A stretch of 64,000 nt of DNA, taken from assembly GCA_020632875.1 (NCBI GenBank), contig JACKET010000007.1:310001-374000 (forward strand). Direction: 5' to 3'. This DNA comes from Alphaproteobacteria bacterium (GTDB taxonomy: Bacteria > Myxococcota_A > UBA796 > GCA-2862545). The notes under the pieces were generated by a model, which was not told where the DNA came from, searched no databases, and was given only the letters and a program-made list of their open reading frames with translations. The position numbers were made by a program, and so were the translations under genes. Numbering within the stretch: the first letter of the stretch is position 1; each line of letters opens with the position of its first letter. Of the stretch, positions 56,398 through 64,000 are shown piece after piece.

Positions 56398-57300
56398 TCA
56401 GCAGCGCGCAGCGAGCGCCCGATACTCCTCCGGCAGCTCCGGCGCTTCCCAGCCCTCGGGCGGCGCCATCGTTCGGAGCATGAACCGCTCGTCGAGGCGC
56501 ACCGTGGTGCCGTCTGCGAGCTCTTCCCACACGTTCTCGCCGTGCCCGATGGGCTCGCTGGCGACGAGCATGTGGTTGACCGGCTGATCGTCGGGACGCT
56601 TCGCGAGCATGCAGACCTTGTTCGGCTCGGGGCACGTCGCGAAGTCCGGACAGGTGACCTTCTGCGTGGAGAGCATCAGCGGCATCCCCGCCTTGTGCGC
56701 CACGAACAGGCGACCGTCGGTGAGGAGCACGTTCACGATCGGGCGCCGCGCACCGAGCCGGGACGCGGCCGCGTCGAGGTCGAGCAGTGCCGTGCGGACG
56801 ATGGCCGCGACCGCGTCGGCATCGCTGATCTCCCGCCCCGTCCGGCTGATCCCCGCTTCGACCAGGCGGCTCAGCAGGAAGTAGAAGAGGTGCTCGGAGT
56901 CGGTGTCGCCGAGGATCAGCGTCTGGAACACCGGGTCGGTGCCCTCGAGGAGCCACGGCTTCACCCGGTCGAAGTCGAAGATCGTGCCGTTGTGCGCGAA
57001 CAGCCAGCGGCCGTGGCGGAACGGGTGGGCGTTGAGGTGGTCGATGACCCCGACCGTCGCGCGGCGGACGTGCACGAGGAACGTGTGGGACGTGAGCACG
57101 CGGGACGCCCTGCGGAAACGCTCGCAGGCGTGGGCCGCATTCGACGACTTGATGATGTACGCCTCGTCGTCGACGAACCACCCGATGCCCCAGCCGTCGG
57201 GGTGGAGATGGCTCTGGAGACCCAGCGCGTTCTCGGCCTCGAGGAGCGAGCGGTGGGCCTTGCTGGGAACCGAGCTGCGGAATCCGAACAGCCTGCACAC
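56398..57300 (-). CDS. class II glutamine amidotransferase
   Basis: 300 residues from GTG 57300, chosen because the next codon is Cys: class II enzymes need an N-terminal Cys nucleophile (MCRLFGFRS) and GGAGGA lies 7 bp upstream. Further motifs are GWGIGWF, HVRRATVG and FAHNGTIFDF. The family resembles YafJ or the glutamine domain of GltB/GlmS standing alone. It hydrolyses glutamine-type amides; the acceptor is unknown. It converges on repeat region D and is divergent from tatB. Confidence 0.9.
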   Translation of the reverse strand: MCRLFGFRSSVPSKAHRSLLEAENALGLQSHLHPDGWGIGWFVDDEAYIIKSSNAAHACERFRRASRVLTSHTFLVHVRRATVGVIDHLNAHPFRHGRWLFAHNGTIFDFDRVKPWLLEGTDPVFQTLILGDTDSEHLFYFLLSRLVEAGISRTGREISDADAVAAIVRTALLDLDAAASRLGARRPIVNVLLTDGRLFVAHKAGMPLMLSTQKVTCPDFATCPEPNKVCMLAKRPDDQPVNHMLVASEPIGHGENVWEELADGTTVRLDERFMLRTMAPPEGWEAPELPEEYRALAARC

Positions 57301-57428
57301 GGCGATGTCCTCCGGCGGGTCTCCAGGTGGGCCGACAATCACGAGTACCCCGACGGTGCCCCGGATGTCCAATCCACCCCGGTGTCGCGCTTCGCGTTAC
57401 GCTCCGCCCTCGGGGAGGCGTTCTCGCC

Positions 57429-57914
57429 ATGCTCTCGCTGGGCTTCTGGGAAATCGTCGTGATCGGCGCCGTGCTGCTGGTCGTCGTCGGTCCCGAGCGG
57501 CTCCCGCACGTGCTCCGGTACCTCGGCCGGCAGTACGGGATGCTCCGCCGGGCGGCCGACGACATGCGCCGCGCGTTCGTGCTCGAGGCCGACCGCCAGG
57601 ATGCCGAAGAGCGCTACAAGGCCCTGCAGGAGCGCCGCGCCGCGGCCAAGTCCGCGCGCGAGGCCGCGCTGGCCTCTGCGGGCGAGGGGGCCGTGCCCCA
57701 CGACGCTCCGCTCCCACCCCCCGACCTGGCCGACGGGGCCGCGTCCGAAGGCGAGGCGACCGACGACGTGCCCGGCGACGACCACGACATCCCCGAAGAC
57801 CCCGAGCCCGTCCGCGACCCCGAGATGCGCGTGGCGCCCTCGGCGAAGCTCCCGCCCGACCACCCGGCCCTCCAGCCGCGCGACCCACCCGTCGACACGG
57901 AGGGCCCGCAGTGA
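57429..57914 (+). CDS. tatB: TatB, twin-arginine translocase component
   Basis: 161 residues. The start LSLGFWEIVVIGAVLLVVVG is the N-terminal membrane helix, followed by GPERLP, the TatA/B hinge, and an amphipathic helix (about 27-70). The acidic Pro-rich tail is longer than in TatA and fits TatB. It forms the substrate receptor with TatC. It overlaps tatC by 4 bp (GTGA). tatA is not in the window. Confidence 0.88.
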   Translation: MLSLGFWEIVVIGAVLLVVVGPERLPHVLRYLGRQYGMLRRAADDMRRAFVLEADRQDAEERYKALQERRAAAKSAREAALASAGEGAVPHDAPLPPPDLADGAASEGEATDDVPGDDHDIPEDPEPVRDPEMRVAPSAKLPPDHPALQPRDPPVDTEGPQ

Positions 57915-58705
57915 CCGACGACGAGCTCGAAGCGAGCCGGATGCCGCTCCTCGAGCACCTGAAAGAGCTGCGCGACCGCCTGGTGAAGGCGTTCATCGGC
58001 ATGTGTGTCGGCATGGTGATCTCGCTGATCTTCGTGCAAGACCTCATCAAGCTGCTCCGCAAGCCGTTCGACGAGGGCTGCATCACCGCCGAGGAGCAGC
58101 TGCGGGCGGGCGGATACCTCGCCGAGGGCGCCGAGTTCACGTGCAAGCTGGGCGTGGTGAACTCGCTCTTCGAAGGCGTCTACACCTGGCTGTGGACGGC
58201 GCTTCTGGCCGGCCTCGTCATCGCCATGCCCATCGTCGCGTTCCAGATCTGGGGGTTCATCGCACCGGGCCTCTACAAGTCCGAGCGGCGCATGGTCTAC
58301 CCGCTGTCGGCCGCGAGCTCGGTGCTCTTCGCGATGGGCGCGGCGTTCTGCTACTTCGTGCTGCTGCCCATCGCGATGCCGTTCTTCCTCACGGTCATCC
58401 CCGACATGGCGACCAGCCTGTCGATCCGCGGCTACCTCGGCGGTGTCGCGACCATGATGATCGCGTTCGGGGTGTGCTTCCAGCTGCCCGTGGTCGTCTG
58501 GTTCCTCGCGAAGCTGGGCCTCATCGACCACAAGGACATGCTGGGCTCCTTCCGGTACGCCGTGGTCGCGATGTTCGTCATCGCGGCCCTCATCACGCCG
58601 CCCGATCCCATCACGCAGACCGCGCTCGCCATCCCGCTGTGCCTGCTCTACATCGTGGGCATCGGCGTCGCCTACGTGTCGAGCACCAAGGTCCGGGAGG
58701 ACTGA
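57911..58705 (+). CDS. tatC: TatC, twin-arginine translocase receptor
   Basis: 264 residues from GTG 57911 within the tatB stop. The TatC signature PLLEHLKELRDRLVKA is followed by six membrane helices and the conserved WGFIAPGLYKSERR loop (about 118-131). It recognises the RR signal of folded exported proteins. Only one base separates its stop from the start of a Tat-signal molybdenum enzyme gene. Confidence 0.95.
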   Translation: MTDDELEASRMPLLEHLKELRDRLVKAFIGMCVGMVISLIFVQDLIKLLRKPFDEGCITAEEQLRAGGYLAEGAEFTCKLGVVNSLFEGVYTWLWTALLAGLVIAMPIVAFQIWGFIAPGLYKSERRMVYPLSAASSVLFAMGAAFCYFVLLPIAMPFFLTVIPDMATSLSIRGYLGGVATMMIAFGVCFQLPVVVWFLAKLGLIDHKDMLGSFRYAVVAMFVIAALITPPDPITQTALAIPLCLLYIVGIGVAYVSSTKVRED

Positions 58706-58706
58706 C

Positions 58707-61460
58707 GTGGCGAAGCTCACCCGACGCGGCTTCCTGACCACCGGATTCGCCGCCACCGCCGCGGGGTCGCTGTCGACCCGGGTCGAGGCCGCGGAGGCCG
58801 AATCCGACGCGCTCGAGGTGTCCGTCGAGGTCGATGGCGAGCCGAAGACCTTCCGCGTGGGGCCCGACACCTCCGCCCTCACGGCGCTCCGTGCCGCGGG
58901 CAGCACGGGCGTGAAAGAGGGCTGCGGGCACGGGGCCTGCGGGGCCTGCACCATCGTGAAGGACGGCCAGACCGCCTGCGCCTGCCTCCTGCCCGCCGTC
59001 GCGCTGAAGGGTGCGCGGGTGGGCACCATCCACGGGGTCGCGAAGGGCGGCGTGCTGCACCCGGTCCAGCGCGCGTTCCTCGCCGAAGACGCGCTGCAGT
59101 GCGGGTTCTGCACGCCGGGGTTCGTCGTCGAGGCGGCGCACTGGGTCGATGCCTGGCGCGCCGAGCACGGCGACGTCGAGCCCGGCCGCGACGCGGTGGC
59201 CGCGGCCATGGCCGGCCACCTGTGCCGCTGTGGCGCCTATGCCGCCATCTACCGGGCCATCCAGGGTGCCGCGGCCGGGCGCTTCGACCGCGCTCCCTCG
59301 AAGGGGCCGCGTGCCGACGGCGTGCCGAAGGTCACGGGCGAGGCGCGGTACACCGTCGACATCGCGCTCCCGGGGATGCTCGAGGGCGCCGTGCTGCGCG
59401 CGACCACCGGTGCGGGGCGCCTCGTCCGCCTCGACCTCGCGGCGGCACGCGCGGTCCCCGGGGTCCGTGCGGTGGTGCGACTCGCCGAGGATGGCGCGGC
59501 CATCCGATACTTCGGGCAGGAGCTCGCGGCCGTCGCCGCCGACGACGAGGCCTCCGCCCACGCTGGGATCGCCGCGCTCGCGGCCGAGATCGAGCCCAGC
59601 GCGCCGATCATCGGGCTCGACGCCGCGATGGCGCCCGGCGCCACCGAGGTCTTCGCGAAGCGCGCCCACAAGCAGGCCCCCAGCGCGGCCGAGGGCCTGC
59701 TGCTCCCGACCCGCTGGAAGGAGGGCAACGTCCGCGGCCCGTTCCGGTCCGACTTCTTCTCGGGCCACCGCAAGGCCGAGGGGCGCATCGAAGAAGCCGC
59801 CATCCAGCACGAAGCCACCTTCGACACGCAGATCCAGGCGCACTGCACGCTCGAGCCGCACGCCACGGTCGCGAAGGTCGACGGCGAGCGGATCGAGGTC
59901 TGGGCCTCCACCCAGTCCGTCACCGACTTCCAGGCCGACATCGCCGACCACTTCGAGGTGAAGGAGGACGACGTCACGGTCCACGCCGAGTTCGTCGGGG
60001 GCGGCTTCGGCGCGAAGGCCATCGTGATGGCCGACACCATCGTGGCCATCGAGCTCGCCCGCGAAGCGAACCTCCCGGTGCGCGTGGCGCTTTCGCGCGC
60101 CGACGAGATCGCCGTCGGCGGCAACCGTCCGGCCCAGCGGTTCCACATGCGCATGGGGGCCACCGAATCGGGGCACCTGGCGGGGTTCCAGAGCGAGGCG
60201 TACGCCGACGGAGGCGTCTCCGTCGGCACGATCACGGGCTTCCTGATGCGCCTCATCTACCCGTCCAGCCGCAAGGAGCTGCTCGACCACGACGTCGTGA
60301 CCAACAGCGCGCCGGCGAAGCCGTTGCGGGGCCCGGGCGGGCCGCCGGCGTTCTTCGCGCTCGAGCAGATGGTCGACGAGATCGCGAAGCAACGCGGCGA
60401 GTCGCCCTTCCAGCTGCGGCGGCGCTGGGATCCGAACGCTGGCCGCATCCGGATCTACGACTGGATGGAGGGCCTCGACGTCTGGAAGAAGCGCCCGACC
60501 GGCCCGCAGACGGGGCGCTACCGCGTCGGCGTCGGCGTCGCGTCGGCTGCGTGGTTCTACTTCACGCAGGTGAACACCCAGGTCGAGGTCACCCTCGCGG
60601 GCGGGCGCATCACCGCCAGCACCGCCTCGCAGGACATGGGGAACGGCACCCGCTCGGCCATCGCCTGGGCCCTGGCCGACGCGCTGGGCCTCGAGCCGGG
60701 TGAGGTCGAGGTCAGCGTCGGCAGCACGGATGCCGTGCAGGGGCCGATGAGCGCGGGCAGCCGCACCACGGCTTCGGTCGTCCCGGCCGCAGAGCATGCC
60801 GCCGAGCAGATCCGCGACGCGCTCGTCGATCACGCGCGTGAAGCGCGGGGCCTGCGCGGGACCGCCCAGCGGCACGGGCTGCAGCAGGACTCGGGCGGCT
60901 TCACCTCGTGGAAGGACCTCATCCAGGACGCCCCGCGCATCTCCGTCGTCGGGCGGCGCAAGAGCGATGATCGCGCGTTCTTCCTGCCGTTCGCGCTGGG
61001 CGGCCTGAAGATCGGCAAGCAGTCGCCGGGTGCGGTCCAGCTCACCGAGGTCGAGGTCGACACCTGGACCGGGAAGGTCCGCGTGACGCGCGCGTACGCG
61101 GGCATCGCCGTCGGGCGCATCGTCGTGCCGGCCCTGGCGCGCAGCCAGGTCGAGGGCGGCATCGTGCAGGGCATCGGCTACGCGCTCTACGAAGACCGCC
61201 GGCTCGACCCGCACACGGGCGTCCTGCTCACCGCGGGCCTCGAGGACTACCGCATCCCCGGCATCGGCGACGCGCCCGAGATCACCGTCCACTTCGACGA
61301 GCAGGGCTTCGAGGACGTGCGTGGTGGCGGCGTGGGGCTCGCCGAGATCTGCACCGTGCCGTGCGCCGCGAGCGTCGCGAACGCCGTGGCGAACGCGACG
61401 GGCGTCCGGATGCACGCCCTGCCCATCCGCCCGGACCGGGTGCGGGGAGCGCTCGCGTGA
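58707..61460 (+). CDS. Tat-exported molybdenum hydroxylase, fused iron-sulfur and Mo subunits
   Basis: 917 residues from GTG 58707. The N-terminus is a Tat signal (TRRGFLTTG, Arg6-Arg7) ending near EAAEA. Two [2Fe-2S] domains follow: GCGHGACGAC (about 73-82) and CGFCTPG with LCRCGAY (about 130-180). The rest is the xanthine/aldehyde oxidase Mo domain with GGGFGAKA and a catalytic-type Glu in GVGLAEI near residue 880. It matches PaoA and PaoC of periplasmic aldehyde oxidase in one chain. Its substrate is likely an aldehyde or N-heterocycle. MoCo chaperone genes are absent nearby. Confidence 0.88.
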   Translation: MAKLTRRGFLTTGFAATAAGSLSTRVEAAEAESDALEVSVEVDGEPKTFRVGPDTSALTALRAAGSTGVKEGCGHGACGACTIVKDGQTACACLLPAVALKGARVGTIHGVAKGGVLHPVQRAFLAEDALQCGFCTPGFVVEAAHWVDAWRAEHGDVEPGRDAVAAAMAGHLCRCGAYAAIYRAIQGAAAGRFDRAPSKGPRADGVPKVTGEARYTVDIALPGMLEGAVLRATTGAGRLVRLDLAAARAVPGVRAVVRLAEDGAAIRYFGQELAAVAADDEASAHAGIAALAAEIEPSAPIIGLDAAMAPGATEVFAKRAHKQAPSAAEGLLLPTRWKEGNVRGPFRSDFFSGHRKAEGRIEEAAIQHEATFDTQIQAHCTLEPHATVAKVDGERIEVWASTQSVTDFQADIADHFEVKEDDVTVHAEFVGGGFGAKAIVMADTIVAIELAREANLPVRVALSRADEIAVGGNRPAQRFHMRMGATESGHLAGFQSEAYADGGVSVGTITGFLMRLIYPSSRKELLDHDVVTNSAPAKPLRGPGGPPAFFALEQMVDEIAKQRGESPFQLRRRWDPNAGRIRIYDWMEGLDVWKKRPTGPQTGRYRVGVGVASAAWFYFTQVNTQVEVTLAGGRITASTASQDMGNGTRSAIAWALADALGLEPGEVEVSVGSTDAVQGPMSAGSRTTASVVPAAEHAAEQIRDALVDHAREARGLRGTAQRHGLQQDSGGFTSWKDLIQDAPRISVVGRRKSDDRAFFLPFALGGLKIGKQSPGAVQLTEVEVDTWTGKVRVTRAYAGIAVGRIVVPALARSQVEGGIVQGIGYALYEDRRLDPHTGVLLTAGLEDYRIPGIGDAPEITVHFDEQGFEDVRGGGVGLAEICTVPCAASVANAVANATGVRMHALPIRPDRVRGALA

Positions 61461-62398
61461 TCCGCTTCCCGACGAGCATCGAAGAGGCCGCGACGACCGC
61501 GGGCTCCGTGAGGGCAGGGGGCACCGACCTCCAGGAGCGCCGGCGACACGGGCTCGCGAGCGGCGATCTCGTCGATCTGCGCGATCTCGAGGGGCTCGAT
61601 GCGATCGAGGTCCGCGACGGGCGCCTCCACATCGGCGCGCTCGCGACCATGGCCGACCTCGCCGCCCATCCCGGCGCGCAGCTCTGGAAGGGGCTCGTCG
61701 AGGCGTCGGGCGGGCTCGCCACGCCGCAGATCCGGAACCGCGGCACGGTGGGCGGCAACCTCCTCCAGCAGGTGCGGTGCTGGTACTACCGGAGCCCGCA
61801 CCTCACCTGCGCCAAGAAGGGCGGCGCGCGTTGCCTCGCCCGCCACGGCGACGCGCTCAACCACGCGCTGTACGACCGCGGCGGCTGCATCGCGCCGCAC
61901 CCGAGCACCCTCGCCGTCGCGCTGTGGGCGTACGACGCGGTCATCGTGCTCGACGGCGACGAGCGCCGCACGATTCCCGAGCTGCTCGGCCCCGGCCGCG
62001 AGCCCACGCAGACCCACGCGCTGCCCGAGGGCCGGCTGGTGGTCGGCATCGAGGTCCCCATGCCGCCGGTGGGCGAAGGTGCGGCGTACAAGCGCGCCAT
62101 CTCGCGGGCCCGTGCCGAGTGGCCGCTCGTCGAGGTCACCGCGCGCTGCGTGCGCGTGGGCACGGCGCTCGGCGGGGTCGTCCTGACGGTCGGGGCCATC
62201 GAGAACCGCCCGGTGCGCCTGGATTCGCTCTCCGAGGTGCTGAACGGCGCCCAGCCCGGCGCGATGGCGGGGCTGGTCGAGCAGGCGCTGGCCGAGCCGG
62301 GCAACCTCCCGCAGACCGCCTACAAGCTCGATCTGCTACGCGCTACCGTGGTCGACACCCTCTCCGAGGCCTGGCGGCGCGCCGGGAGCACCGGATGA
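61457..62398 (+). CDS. FAD subunit of the molybdenum hydroxylase (PaoB-like)
   Basis: 313 residues from GTG 61457, overlapping the large subunit by 4 bp. The FAD motifs RAGGTDLQERR and TPQIRNRGTVGGNLLQQ are present, with an insert holding four Cys (RCWYYR, LTCAKK, ARCLAR, GGCIAPHPS) like the extra [4Fe-4S] cluster of PaoB and 4-hydroxybenzoyl-CoA reductase. It accepts electrons from the iron-sulfur centres. It has no Tat signal, so it probably rides on the exported partner. Confidence 0.87.
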   Translation: MIRFPTSIEEAATTAGSVRAGGTDLQERRRHGLASGDLVDLRDLEGLDAIEVRDGRLHIGALATMADLAAHPGAQLWKGLVEASGGLATPQIRNRGTVGGNLLQQVRCWYYRSPHLTCAKKGGARCLARHGDALNHALYDRGGCIAPHPSTLAVALWAYDAVIVLDGDERRTIPELLGPGREPTQTHALPEGRLVVGIEVPMPPVGEGAAYKRAISRARAEWPLVEVTARCVRVGTALGGVVLTVGAIENRPVRLDSLSEVLNGAQPGAMAGLVEQALAEPGNLPQTAYKLDLLRATVVDTLSEAWRRAGSTG

Positions 62399-62616
62399 AG
62401 CTCTGCCGCTACCTCCGCTGGAAGACGTACTACGGCGCCCACTTCCCGACGGAAGCCGACCTGCAGGCGTACTTCGAGCTCAACGACTGCCAGTACCAGT
62501 GCAACCGCACGCTCCAGCCGTGGGGGCCCGACGACGCACCGTCGGTCCCGGAGGACTGCCAGCCCGGCCGCGGCTGCTTCGTGCTCTCGAAGAAGTCCCC
62601 CCGCACGACGACCTAG
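62395..62616 (+). CDS. small cysteine-rich protein after the hydroxylase
   Basis: 73 residues, ATG overlapping the FAD-subunit stop (ATGA). Five Cys are seen (4, 32, 36, 55, 61), including a CxxxC pair, with W, Y and acidic residues but no signal peptide. I recognise no family. Strict coupling to the hydroxylase suggests an assembly factor, small electron carrier or cofactor-loading partner. The gene converges on a (GTGCGC)n inverted repeat. Confidence 0.6.
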   Translation: MKLCRYLRWKTYYGAHFPTEADLQAYFELNDCQYQCNRTLQPWGPDDAPSVPEDCQPGRGCFVLSKKSPRTTT

Positions 62617-62621
62617 ACCCC

Positions 62622-62765
62622 GTGCGCGTGCGCGTGCGCGTGCGCGTTCCCGGTTTCGAGCGTCGGAAGCAGGAACGGCGGTAGCCCTCCCGGGCGGGCG
62701 ACCGAGGCAAATGCGATGACCCGAGCGCCGCTGCCCGGGTCGGGCACGCGCACGCGCACGCGCAC
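62622..62765. repeat. (GTGCGC)n inverted repeat between convergent genes
   Basis: (GTGCGC)4GTTCCC at 62622-62651 is mirrored by GGGCAC(GCGCAC)3 at 62742-62765, so the gap can fold into a GC-only hairpin or form Z-DNA. The same hexamer array occurs alone at 55701-55730 in region D. The 90 bp between the arms show no gene. Confidence 0.85.
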
Positions 62766-62806
62766 CGCCTTCGGCTGGGCACGGGACGCCTTCGGTAAAG
62801 GGACGC

Positions 62807-63835
62807 CTACCTCGGGGACTTCAGGATGCCCGGGAACTGCACGCCCGCGCGCGGATCGATGCCCTGGTACTGCATCCGCGCCGTGCCCAGCTGCACGTCG
62901 AACCCGAAGTCCGGCAGGTACACGCGCCCGTCCTTCGCCACGAGCCCCTCCGGCGGGTTCGGGAAGGGCCCCGCGAGCTTGAAGGCGCTCACGACGGCCT
63001 CGTCGAGCTCGTCGCTGCCGCTCTCGGTCGTGATCTCGATGAACTCGAGCGCGCCGTCGGAGTCGAGGATCACGTTCACCACCGTGTGGTACTTCGACTT
63101 CGAGTACTTCACGGACGCCGGCAGGTTGTCGAGGTTCTGGTTCCAGTAGAAGTTCACGAGCCGCCGGATGCGCTTGATGTACGTCGCGTAGAGGTACTCC
63201 TTGGTGTTGAGGTTCACCTCGTCGGACGAGCGCTCGTCGAGCAGGTCGTTCTGCGGCGCACCCGCGATCATCGCGTCGGCGTGGCTCGCCATCACCGGGT
63301 CCTGGATGCCCTCCTTGTTCGTCATCGTCCACGGGGAGGGGAGGGACGCCAGCGTGCCGTCGCGGTCGGGGTCGAAGCGGTCGTTGCCCACGGTCGCGCC
63401 GGTGGACTCCTTGTCGACGTTCAGGTCGAGGAGGTCCTCCATGCGGAGCTGCTCTTCACGGGAGTACTGCTTCGACAGGATCTCCGGATTGATCTTGAAC
63501 TTCTCGGTCTTGGTCTCCTCCTCGACGACCTGGTCGTGCTCGGCGAGGTAGTCCGCGTCTTCGGGCTTCTCCTCGACCTCGGGAGGGGCGACCTCGACGA
63601 TCTGGCCCTCGAACTCGGGCTCCTCCTCTTCGGGCTCTTCGGTCTCGGGCTTCTCGGGAGGGTCGAGGATGACGAGCTTCACCGGGCGGGCGCGCAGGCT
63701 CGGCTCGGGCTGGAGGGTGTCGATGAGGTAGAGCACGCCGCCGATCAGCGCGCTGTCGATGACCGCAGCGGGGATCAGGGCCAGGAGGAGCAGGCTCCAC
63801 GGGCTCTTGCGGCGCTGGAAGGACAGGCGCCTCAT
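62807..63835 (-). CDS. TonB-family energy-transducing protein
   Basis: 342 residues from ATG 63835, overlapping the upstream gene by 4 bp. A cytoplasmic basic start, one membrane helix (about 14-38) and a long acidic Pro-Glu linker (PPEKPETEEPEEEEPEFEGQ) lead to a C-terminal TonB-like domain (about 240-342) with YIKRIRRLVNFYW and the VVNVILDSDGALEFIEI strand. Myxobacterial AglX/AgmX and TonB proteins have this shape. It could couple the proton gradient to outer-membrane transport or motility; ExbB/D genes are not seen. Confidence 0.8.
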   Translation of the reverse strand: MRRLSFQRRKSPWSLLLLALIPAAVIDSALIGGVLYLIDTLQPEPSLRARPVKLVILDPPEKPETEEPEEEEPEFEGQIVEVAPPEVEEKPEDADYLAEHDQVVEEETKTEKFKINPEILSKQYSREEQLRMEDLLDLNVDKESTGATVGNDRFDPDRDGTLASLPSPWTMTNKEGIQDPVMASHADAMIAGAPQNDLLDERSSDEVNLNTKEYLYATYIKRIRRLVNFYWNQNLDNLPASVKYSKSKYHTVVNVILDSDGALEFIEITTESGSDELDEAVVSAFKLAGPFPNPPEGLVAKDGRVYLPDFGFDVQLGTARMQYQGIDPRAGVQFPGILKSPR

Positions 63836-64000
63836 CGTCCGGCCGCCGTGACGACGAGCGGGTTGCGGTACCGCAGCGTCACCTGGTGGTGGATGGCGTC
63901 GCGCTCGACCTCGCGCGGAATCCGGGGCAGCCGCTCGGGAATCGCCGCCAGAGCGAGGAGATCGAGCTCGGCATGGCCGGAGTGGCGCGCCACGACGACC
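63832..64000 (-). CDS. C-terminal fragment of an envelope protein
   Basis: The last 55 codons only; the gene continues beyond the window. The visible sequence (LPRIPREVERDAIHHQVTLRYRN) ends just before the TonB-family gene, whose ATG it overlaps (ATGA). The strand is beta-alpha like, but too little is visible for a family. Given the tight coupling, it probably belongs to the same TonB-like operon. Confidence 0.55.
   Translation of the reverse strand, partial: VVVARHSGHAELDLLALAAIPERLPRIPREVERDAIHHQVTLRYRNPLVVTAAGR

Overview
The window is about 64 kb of uniformly GC-rich, densely packed bacterial chromosome. GC-rich codon use, many lipoproteins, a PEGA-type Ser/Thr kinase, an FHA-GAF sigma-54 activator, many TPR proteins, gliding/TonB-like envelope proteins and a split biotin carboxylase/carrier pair together suggest a Myxococcota-like (former Deltaproteobacteria) organism; this is inference, since no rRNA or marker phylogeny is available here. 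Most genes are essential or housekeeping. Many adjacent same-strand genes overlap by 4 bp (ATGA, GTGA or TTGA junctions), so long translationally coupled operons are the rule.

Layout. 0-11 kb: a giant 5'-truncated TPR protein; an ECF sigma / anti-sigma / bactofilin-like membrane protein operon; a TPR membrane protein; grpE; a DUF4340 protein; an M50-like protease. 11-15 kb: lytic transglycosylase, globin-like protein, YjbQ. 15-21 kb: dnaE, a hypothetical, lipB, tRNA-Val. 21-23.4 kb: infC-rpmI-rplT, a lipoprotein, a MerR regulator, tRNA-Pro with a perfect terminator. 23.4-26 kb: a membrane protein divergent from a TetR/AraC/VOC cluster. 26-29 kb: a four-gene operon (di-heme DUF1111 protein, imelysin-like EfeO relative, P460-like mono-heme lipoprotein, hypothetical) behind a Fur-box-like palindrome, a probable iron-regulated envelope system. 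30-33 kb: modABC with an XRE/substrate-binding-domain regulator. 33-40 kb: a thioredoxin/MsrA-like lipoprotein, a histone-deacetylase-like protein coupled to ppk1, surE, a DUF368 (PopT-type) transporter, apt. 40-48 kb: coaE, sigma-54 activator, TPR protein, a multi-HTH protein, a kinase/lipoprotein operon. 48-55 kb: PPSR, SCP2 protein, lon, a secreted protein, biotin carboxylase and its carrier. 56-62.6 kb: glutamine amidotransferase, tatBC directly followed by a Tat-exported molybdenum hydroxylase of the PaoABC type. 62.8-64 kb: two TonB-like proteins.

The most unusual structure is non-coding. The four intergenic gaps longer than 600 bp (4712-5354, 14655-15294, 29134-29905, 55410-56397) all lie between convergent genes, and all carry members of one repeat family. 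Three are bounded by long inverted repeats built on TCACGCAGATGACGCAGA, and their interiors share near-identical blocks, sometimes inverted. A fifth, shorter convergent gap (62617-62806) is an inverted (GTGCGC)n repeat. The other convergent junctions overlap or are at most about 65 bp long. These elements look like mobile or amplified palindromic islands used, or tolerated, as bidirectional transcription ends. I found no CRISPR array, insertion sequence, prophage or rRNA operon.
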